Source: Tangfeifania sp.
GTDB lineage: Bacteria; Bacteroidota; Bacteroidia; Bacteroidales; Prolixibacteraceae
DNA: 20,554 bases
NCBI GenBank assembly: GCA_018400515.1
Contig: JAGYMR010000023.1
Span: 1 to 20,554 of the forward strand
Direction of reading: 5' to 3'
The notes under the pieces: model-generated
What the model saw: only the letters and a program-made list of their open reading frames with translations
The model's database searches: none
What the model was told of the DNA's origin: nothing
Position numbers and translations under genes: made by a program
Shown here: positions 14,824 through 20,554 of the stretch, in pieces
Layout: each line of letters opens with the position of its first letter
Numbering within the stretch: position 1 is the first letter of the stretch

Positions 14824-17181
14824 ATGAAACATTTAAATGGTTTAAAATTTTTGTTGATTGTCATGGGATTTTTTATGACCGTATTCCCCGTTAAAGGGAA
14901 CAGCAGCGACACCGGTACTGGTGTTCCCCTCCGGTGGATATCCGCAGAGGCTCCGGAAGCCGACACGCATGTGGCCTTCCGGGGGGTCTTTCAGAGCCGG
15001 GGGGATTCCCTGGAGATCCGGTTGTCGGGATCCTCGTGGTATGTGGTATGGCTGGACGGCGAATATTTTTATGAGGGACCGGACAGGTACCACCCCGATT
15101 TTCCCGAATACCAAACTAAAAAGGTTGCTTTGGAAGAGGGGAAGCATGTAATTGCTGTTCATGTGCATTACGAAGGGGTGGAGACCCGTATACTGAAGGA
15201 TATTGAACCCTTTCTTTATGCTCAGATCCTGGATTCAGAAGGGGAAATTCCCGTCGATTGGAAATGCCGGGAACTGGGCGGGTATGCAAAAGCGCTTTTC
15301 AGGGTCAGTGCCCAGTTTGGCTGGGTGGAGTGGCTGGACACCCGTCAACAGTCACCCGGATGGCAGGAGTCAACGTTTGATGATTCAGAGTGGGGAGCTC
15401 CTGTACCCGTCACCCGGGCGGTCGGTTTATTTTCGCCCTCCGGCATTGCGAATGTGAAGGCACTGCCGTTTGAACCTGAAACGATTGCTGAGGGGAAACT
15501 GACCGAGATGTACGGTTATGAGCGGGATAATCCCTCCGCGCGGTTTTTTCTGCGTGACCTGAACCCGGAGAAACTGCCCCCGCAGGGTGTCTGGAAGCGC
15601 TATGACCTGGGCCGGGTAAGGCTGGCACGTCCGAAGTTTGTGCTGGACCTTCCCGAAGGGGCCGTTGTGGAATTTGCCTATTCCGAACAGCTGCGGCACG
15701 GGAGGGTCTCTCCCTGGATCAACTTGTCGGCCAGCGACTCCTATAACCTGGATCATTTTGTGGCCCGGGGGGGTGTTCAGGAATTCTTCCCGCTCAAACC
15801 CAAAGGAGGGCGTTTTGTGGAAATTCATATCCTTGCCCCTCCGTCCGATGTGAATTTTGTGGAGGAGACCTTCATTGAAAGGAACTATTATAAAGCACAA
15901 AAAGGGCAGTTCACGTGCAATGATTCCCTTTTGAATGAAATATGGCAAACCGGCATGGAAACTTTCCTTGCCTGTGCCGAAGATGGATTGGTGGATAATC
16001 CAACCCGGGAGCGGGGACAATGGCTGGGTGATTTCGGGATTGTCGGCCTTCAGATCGGTGCTTCGGGGTTCGCTGACCTGCGGATCTGCCGCCGGGGCTT
16101 GATGCACAGTGCCCAAACGGCCCGTGAAGACGGAATGGTTGCCGGATTGAGTCCCGGCGGACCGGCGTACCTGTCATCTTTTGCAGCACAGTGGGTAGCG
16201 GCCTGCATGAATTACCGGCAAGTGACCGGTGATACAGCCCTCCTGAGGGAACTGTTTCCTGCTGCCGTGAAGAATATGGATGCCTTCAGAACGCACCTCA
16301 CCCCTCAGGGGATAAGCAATGATGCCGGCTGGGCCTTTATTGACTGGGGATACCTGCCTGAAGCGGGGCGCCCCGACATGGCGCTTAACCTTCATTATTA
16401 CCTTGCCTTGCAGAACATGATCCAATGGGCCGGATTCATGGGGGAAACCGGAGAGGTCGCCGGGTACCGGCAACTTGCAGAAAAGATGGAGCGGATCATT
16501 TCGGATTATTTCCAAAAATACCGGAATGAAGGGGCGTACGACTGGGAAACGATCGGATACCACCGGGTTGTTTTAGGCTTAACAGCCAGCTTTTTCCCGC
16601 CCGAAAGTAAATCCGGGGCGGTAAATTACCTGAAAGACCATATACTCAACTGCTTTCCCAATAATCCCGAAGCACCCCGCCTCAGTGATCCCGGGGCGAA
16701 CAACAAACAGCTGATCACCCCCTATTTTGCCCATTATGCATTTGATGAGCTTATTAAAAACGGGGAGATGGATTTTGTGCTGGATCAGTACCGGAAATGC
16801 TGGGGATGGGCTCTGGAAGATGGGCGCACCACCTGGACCGAAGTTTTTGATCCCCGCTGGTCGCATTGCCACCAGTGGTCGGGAAGTCCCACGTGGCAGC
16901 TGAGCAACTACGCCCTCGGACTGAAGCCCCGTTTTGACAAAGGACCTAATCATTTCGAGTTTACGCTGCAGACAGGAGACCTTCAGCAAGCGCAGGGGAA
17001 AATCCCCCTTCGAACAGGAGCGGTTATTGATATCCGGTGGGAGAAAAAAGAGGGGAGTATCGAATACGAGATGGAAACACCGGTGCCTGTGACGGTTCAT
17101 ATACCTAAAGGATATGAAGCCTCCCGGTCCGGAAAAATGAAGGTAACCGGTGCCGCCAAACTGGTTGTAAAAGATCAGTAA
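14824..17181 (+). CDS. Secreted GH78-like alpha-L-rhamnosidase (six-hairpin glycosidase)
   Basis: A 785-residue exported enzyme. Residues 1-25 are a signal peptide. Beta-sandwich modules occupy about 30-360; residues about 30-200 resemble the carbohydrate-binding part of GH78 enzymes. The catalytic (alpha/alpha)6 barrel runs from about 365 to 700, and a small beta domain closes the protein. In the barrel, DNPTRERGQWLGD (391-403) corresponds to the GH78 acid motif (D-C-P-T-R-E-R-x-x-W-x-G-D), which places E396 as general acid. TTWTE (669-673) matches the later motif carrying the general base, E673. It should release terminal alpha-L-rhamnose from polysaccharides outside the cytoplasm. ATG 14797 would add nine residues before the signal peptide, so ATG 14824 was chosen. 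The asparagine in place of the usual cysteine and the glutamine in GQW mark a divergent branch, so substrate is uncertain. Confidence 0.8.
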   Translation: MKHLNGLKFLLIVMGFFMTVFPVKGNSSDTGTGVPLRWISAEAPEADTHVAFRGVFQSRGDSLEIRLSGSSWYVVWLDGEYFYEGPDRYHPDFPEYQTKKVALEEGKHVIAVHVHYEGVETRILKDIEPFLYAQILDSEGEIPVDWKCRELGGYAKALFRVSAQFGWVEWLDTRQQSPGWQESTFDDSEWGAPVPVTRAVGLFSPSGIANVKALPFEPETIAEGKLTEMYGYERDNPSARFFLRDLNPEKLPPQGVWKRYDLGRVRLARPKFVLDLPEGAVVEFAYSEQLRHGRVSPWINLSASDSYNLDHFVARGGVQEFFPLKPKGGRFVEIHILAPPSDVNFVEETFIERNYYKAQKGQFTCNDSLLNEIWQTGMETFLACAEDGLVDNPTRERGQWLGDFGIVGLQIGASGFADLRICRRGLMHSAQTAREDGMVAGLSPGGPAYLSSFAAQWVAACMNYRQVTGDTALLRELFPAAVKNMDAFRTHLTPQGISNDAGWAFIDWGYLPEAGRPDMALNLHYYLALQNMIQWAGFMGETGEVAGYRQLAEKMERIISDYFQKYRNEGAYDWETIGYHRVVLGLTASFFPPESKSGAVNYLKDHILNCFPNNPEAPRLSDPGANNKQLITPYFAHYAFDELIKNGEMDFVLDQYRKCWGWALEDGRTTWTEVFDPRWSHCHQWSGSPTWQLSNYALGLKPRFDKGPNHFEFTLQTGDLQQAQGKIPLRTGAVIDIRWEKKEGSIEYEMETPVPVTVHIPKGYEASRSGKMKVTGAAKLVVKDQ

Positions 17182-17269
17182 AGGCTGAAATTCGCAAAAC
17201 GGGCAGAGGTGCCGGGTTAAGCCGGGACTTTGGGCTGGAGTGACCACCTGGCTGGTACGGACCTGAAAG

Positions 17270-17291
17270 CCGCTTCAGCGGTGGTTTTTTT
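17270..17291 (+). terminator. Rho-independent terminator after the GH78-like gene
   Basis: CCGC (17270-17273) and GCGG (17278-17281) pair around TTCA, followed by TGG and seven T (17285-17291). It lies 89 bases past the stop. An alternative stem, CTGAA (17263-17267) with TTCAG (17274-17278), overlaps it. Confidence 0.5.
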
Positions 17292-17325
17292 GGCTTACTA
17301 TCTATAGCTATGGGAAAAAGTCCGT

Positions 17326-17348
17326 GGGGTTTAAGATGGTGAAACCCC
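17326..17348. repeat. Perfect 7-bp inverted repeat between two glycan genes
   Basis: GGGGTTT (17326-17332) and AAACCCC (17342-17348) are separated by nine bases. It lies 57 bases before the next gene start and just upstream of its likely promoter, where it could be an operator or a leader hairpin. No T-run follows, so it is not a terminator. Confidence 0.4.
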
Positions 17349-17371
17349 TTGGAGAAAAGATTTTTAAATAG

Positions 17372-17379
17372 TTAATTTG
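17372..17379 (+). promoter_or_regulatory. Possible -7 box of the Asp-box protein gene
   Basis: TTAATTTG differs from TAnnTTTG at one fixed position. It sits in very AT-rich DNA (17361-17403) right before the gene, where chance matches are common. A start near 17386 would leave a leader of about 19 bases. Confidence 0.25.
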
Positions 17380-17404
17380 TTAATATTTAATTAATTATAT
17401 TTAC

Positions 17405-18691
17405 ATGAAACGGTATTTTTTTACAGCTATTTTGGGGTTATCAATGCTCTTTGCCTTCGCTCAGCCCCGGATGGAGACCCGGACTTATGAACCATTTGTC
17501 TGGAAGTCCGCCCCCCCGGAAAATTGTCCGTTTTTGCCCTCCGAAACCTGGTCAGCGGTTCGTTTTTTGGGACTAAAAAGCGGTTTGCTTGTGGCCGATA
17601 CCTGGTATCCCACCTGGGCCGGGGACGGAAGGTTGTATTCCCCCTATACCGACGGGCCTTGTCCGCGGCTGGACGGCGGAACGGATCTTTCCATCTCCGA
17701 CGGGAATGCCCCCCAGGGGTACGGACTGAAGCGGACATCCACAGGGCAGGCCGTTATGGAGGGCGACAGCCCCGAGGACCTGAAAATTTACAGTCTGGGC
17801 ATATCCCATGCCTCCTCCCTTCCATACCACGGAAGGTATCCCTGCGGCAGCCTGATGCATGACAGCGTTTGGTATTACGGTACTTACTGCCTCGATCCGG
17901 CCGGCCAGGCCCAATACGGGGAGAATATTTATAACTGGCCCTGGCTGGGGCCCTTTGTGGGATTTCGTTATTCGACCGACAAAGGGCGGACATGGACCGC
18001 TTGCCCCCATACCCCGGAGGAACCGCTGTTCGGGGAGACCGGGATAAACGGCTATCCGGTAAAGATCGGGGCACCCCATTTTGTCGATTTCGGCCGGAAC
18101 ATGGAACACTCCCCCGACGGAAAGGCTTACCTCGTTGCCCACGGAGCAGATATCAAGGATTCCCTCCGGAGGTTTTACAATGCTTCCTGGATCACGGGCG
18201 ACCAGGTGTACCTGCTGCGGGTGACCCCCTCGGTGGAGCATATCAATGATCCGGGAAAATATGAGTTCTATGCCGGCAAAGACCCGGAGGGGAACCCGGT
18301 ATGGAGCAGGAAGTTTGATGAAATAAAACCTCTTCTCGAATGGAATAATAATATGGGATGTGTGACCGTTACCTGGAATGAACCCCGGCAAAAGTACCTG
18401 ATGTGCGTGACCGACGGAGGCAATACCTGTTCGAAAATGAATTCCTACATTCTTGAGTCGGACCAACTGACCGGAGAGTGGAAAATAATCTCTTATATGA
18501 AAGATTTTGGCCAGCAGGCTTACTTTTTGAACATCCCTTCCAAATTCATCAGTAAGGACGGAAATACCTGCTGGCTGCTTTACTCGGGGAATTTTGCCAC
18601 TGACTGGAACGGCGAAAAGATCGTTCAAAACCCTCCCGGCAGCCATTATGGGATGGTTTTTCAGAAAATAGAACTTGTTTCCCGGGATTGA
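17405..18691 (+). CDS. Secreted protein with one Asp-box, probable beta-propeller, unknown sugar-related function
   Basis: A 428-residue exported protein with a signal peptide ending near FAFAQ (about 19-20). The mature chain is rich in Trp, Tyr, Gly and Pro. It carries one clear Asp-box, S190-x-D-x-G-x-T-W197, the turn motif of sialidase-type and related propellers. Repeated strand-like stretches such as SLMHDSVWYYGTY, VTVTWNEPRQKYLM and NTCWLLYSGNF suggest blades. It may belong to the DUF4185 or sialidase-like group, but I saw no catalytic signature that settles a glycoside hydrolase family. It stands between a GH78-like gene and a second glycosidase-type gene, and has its own terminator-flanked promoter region, so a role in breaking down or binding the same polysaccharide is likely. 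ATG 17405 begins the signal peptide. Confidence 0.65.
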   Translation: MKRYFFTAILGLSMLFAFAQPRMETRTYEPFVWKSAPPENCPFLPSETWSAVRFLGLKSGLLVADTWYPTWAGDGRLYSPYTDGPCPRLDGGTDLSISDGNAPQGYGLKRTSTGQAVMEGDSPEDLKIYSLGISHASSLPYHGRYPCGSLMHDSVWYYGTYCLDPAGQAQYGENIYNWPWLGPFVGFRYSTDKGRTWTACPHTPEEPLFGETGINGYPVKIGAPHFVDFGRNMEHSPDGKAYLVAHGADIKDSLRRFYNASWITGDQVYLLRVTPSVEHINDPGKYEFYAGKDPEGNPVWSRKFDEIKPLLEWNNNMGCVTVTWNEPRQKYLMCVTDGGNTCSKMNSYILESDQLTGEWKIISYMKDFGQQAYFLNIPSKFISKDGNTCWLLYSGNFATDWNGEKIVQNPPGSHYGMVFQKIELVSRD

Positions 18692-18829
18692 TGAGGCGAT
18701 GCAGGAGACAGGGGGATAGGCACACTTTAAAGCGGAAAGCCACGAATACGGATCTTTCGGGCCGGAATGAAGGGAAATGTTTTGTATAAGAATTTAAAAC
18801 AATAATATTCAAATAAAAACGGAATCAGG

Positions 18830-20554
18830 ATGCAAATAAAAAATTTTGACAAGAGCGTGAAGTCCTGGAACGGGGCAAAACAAGGTATGTTTTTTCTGTT
18901 CCTCGTGACGGTTTGGTTTTATTTTTTACCCTGTGGGGTGTTTGCCCAGGAGACGGAGATTGCCAGCAAGCGGATGGCCGCCCATCATTATTCGGTGGTT
19001 AGTGCCGGGACAGAAAGGCCTGGAGCAGCGGTGTTAACCTACCCGGTTAATGAGTTCAGGGTGCAGGATTACAATTTTCTGATGAAACTGATGCCCTGTC
19101 TGGTAACCGGGGAAGATACGATATTCCCCGCTGCTTTTGAAGATGTGGAAGTAAAGGATGTGCCCGGAGCCATTGAAGGCACCTTTTCTTATGGCGATAC
19201 AGAAATCCATACCCGCATCACCCCGCTGTTAATCGGCCGGGAATCAAAAAACTGGAGCGGGGCTGTATTGTATGAAGTGGAGACCAATGCCCCCGAAAAG
19301 GATGTGCTTGTTTATCTCGGGGGAGGGAATACGATCAACCTTATTTGGGGATTTGACGCCTCGGTGATGAAAAAAGATACGGTATATCCGCTCGAACAGT
19401 TAAAATTTGACGGAGACCATGCCCTGAATTTTTTGGGAGGAAAGGAAAAACTCAACGTTGGGGTGAAAACCTCCGGAAAGATAAGTGCAGAAGCTGAAGC
19501 AGGTGCCCCTCCGAAGACATTCGTCCGGATCTCCGGAGGAAAAGGGTTTGTTTACACCGCCTTTTCGGATGATCAGCAGGAATTGGCTTCCCTGATGAAA
19601 AGGGAAGCAGCTGAGGAAAAGGAGAAGGTCGGTCAATATTATGAGCAGTTGCTGGCCTCCTCTGTAAAAACACCGGAGAAAGTGATGAATGATGCCTTCA
19701 CCTCGGCCATTTACAACCTGGAGTACAGCTGGCTCGAACCTTTTGGCTGGGGGGAGTGCCTTCACCACTGGCTGGCTTTGTGGTACATGCAGGTGACGGC
19801 CGCTGCTGACTGGCTGGGACAGGAGGACCGGTCGGAAAGCAGCATTCTGGAACATGGCCGTCAGCAGTTTGAAAACGGGGCGATCCCCATGTTCAATCCC
19901 AATCATCTGACACTGGGAATGAAGCGGCGCGACTGGGGAGGTGCCAATAATTTCTGGGTCTGGCAGGTCCGGCATTATGTGAATCATACCGGGGATAAGT
20001 CTTTTGCCCGGAAGATCATTCCTTATGTGGACCGGACCATCCGGCAGACCCTCGAGGAGTATGATCCCGACGGAAATAACCTGATCGCCTGGGGACTTCA
20101 GATCGGCAACCAGGAGGATTTTGTGGCCAATCCCTACAATGGTTCGGTCCCCTCCATGGAGCTTTATAACATGTTTATGACCCGTTCGGAGCTGGCTGAA
20201 TTTACCGGCAGTCCGGATGAGGCAAAATTCTGGTTTTACCGGGCCGAACAGGTCCGGAAAAAGTTGTACAGCGAATTATGGCTCCGTGATCTGGGACGGT
20301 TTGCCTACTACAAGGATCCGACAGAAAGGGTATTGCTTGACGGGCAATACCAAACCTATCTTTACCCGGTGATCTATGACATTGTTGAGCCGTATGACCA
20401 GTATTCGGGGTTGCGTCATCTGAGGGACCGGTTAACCGATCCGGAAGGGGCTGTTTTTGCTTCAAACAATTTTGCTTTTCATGTTCCGGACGGGGTATCC
20501 ACCTGGGGGATGCAGCGGGGAGCCGCCCAGCAGCCGTGGGCTGCCACCGGTTTA
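18830..20554 (+). CDS. Secreted six-hairpin-glycosidase-like protein, 3' truncated by the window edge
   Basis: The frame is open for 575 codons from ATG 18830 to the last base, without a stop. A hydrophobic stretch at about 20-41 ending in GVFAQ is a signal peptide; ATG 18887 (residue 20) is a possible shorter start. Residues about 45-280 are a beta-rich N-terminal domain. From about 285 the chain becomes helical with hairpin-like Trp/Gly-rich stretches (YSWLEPFGWGECLHHW, RRDWGGANNFWVWQ, NLIAWGLQIGNQEDF), the pattern of an (alpha/alpha)6 barrel. The start of an aromatic/Gly segment (STWGMQRGAAQQPWAA) is cut by the edge. The fold resembles GH78-, GH95- or GH65-like glycosidases, but no family signature is clear, and a catalytic acid cannot be named. 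Placement beside the other glycan genes supports a polysaccharide-degrading role. Confidence 0.7.
   Translation, partial: MQIKNFDKSVKSWNGAKQGMFFLFLVTVWFYFLPCGVFAQETEIASKRMAAHHYSVVSAGTERPGAAVLTYPVNEFRVQDYNFLMKLMPCLVTGEDTIFPAAFEDVEVKDVPGAIEGTFSYGDTEIHTRITPLLIGRESKNWSGAVLYEVETNAPEKDVLVYLGGGNTINLIWGFDASVMKKDTVYPLEQLKFDGDHALNFLGGKEKLNVGVKTSGKISAEAEAGAPPKTFVRISGGKGFVYTAFSDDQQELASLMKREAAEEKEKVGQYYEQLLASSVKTPEKVMNDAFTSAIYNLEYSWLEPFGWGECLHHWLALWYMQVTAAADWLGQEDRSESSILEHGRQQFENGAIPMFNPNHLTLGMKRRDWGGANNFWVWQVRHYVNHTGDKSFARKIIPYVDRTIRQTLEEYDPDGNNLIAWGLQIGNQEDFVANPYNGSVPSMELYNMFMTRSELAEFTGSPDEAKFWFYRAEQVRKKLYSELWLRDLGRFAYYKDPTERVLLDGQYQTYLYPVIYDIVEPYDQYSGLRHLRDRLTDPEGAVFASNNFAFHVPDGVSTWGMQRGAAQQPWAATGL

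Noticed and set aside
17573..18646. 357-codon open frame on the minus strand
   Set aside because: It lies wholly antisense to the Asp-box protein, has no signal or domain pattern, and its composition is that of a shadow of the plus-strand coding sequence.
1..20554. CRISPR array, tRNA, rRNA or insertion sequence
   Set aside because: No regular spacer-repeat pattern, cloverleaf, ribosomal stretch or transposase was seen on reading the window. A dedicated search tool could still find a weak case.

Overview
The window looks like chromosomal DNA of a Bacteroidota species, most likely an anaerobic or marine Bacteroidales/Marinilabiliales type. The evidence is a complete Rnf cluster in the order rseC-rnfB-C-D-G-E-A, Bacteroidota-type -7 boxes (TAnnTTTG) before several genes, almost no Shine-Dalgarno sequences, and proteins typical of the phylum: a DUF4369/DUF5106-type thioredoxin protein, a sigma/anti-sigma/DUF4097 cassette, and large secreted glycosidases. 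I saw no tRNA, rRNA, CRISPR array or intact insertion sequence.

Positions 1-2739 hold kefF and kefC, a potassium efflux antiporter and its flavodoxin-fold ancillary protein, one base apart behind a structured leader. Positions 2841-8287 hold a tightly packed seven-gene operon for the Rnf ferredoxin:NAD+ oxidoreductase, an ion-pumping membrane complex. Its iron-sulfur, flavin-attachment and membrane-cysteine motifs all look intact. The next 300 bases contain a clear but broken C-terminal piece of a sulfatase (8349-8537), followed by a secreted protein of unknown function (8594-9295).

Positions 9296-11679 carry an ECF sigma factor, a single-span membrane protein in the anti-sigma position, and a secreted repeat protein of the DUF4097 type. 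The leader of the sigma gene holds a candidate ECF-type promoter, a perfect 8-bp hairpin over its -10 element, nested inverted repeats and an 11-bp direct repeat. A family 2 glycosyltransferase on the minus strand overlaps the end of this operon and is divergently arranged with a secreted thioredoxin-family protein (12725-14125). That protein is followed at once by a small SnoaL-like protein and a possible gene remnant.

From 14765 to the right edge is a carbohydrate-degradation region: a GH78-like alpha-L-rhamnosidase, a secreted protein with one Asp-box that is probably a beta-propeller, and the first 575 codons of a second six-hairpin-type glycosidase cut by the window edge. The sulfatase relic fits a genome that degrades sulfated or rhamnose-containing polysaccharides. 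No SusC/SusD pair is visible here.

Nothing in the window is plainly a new system. The most unusual parts are the sigma-factor leader, the sulfatase relic, the leader of the rhamnosidase gene, and the two sugar-acting proteins that I could not place in a family.
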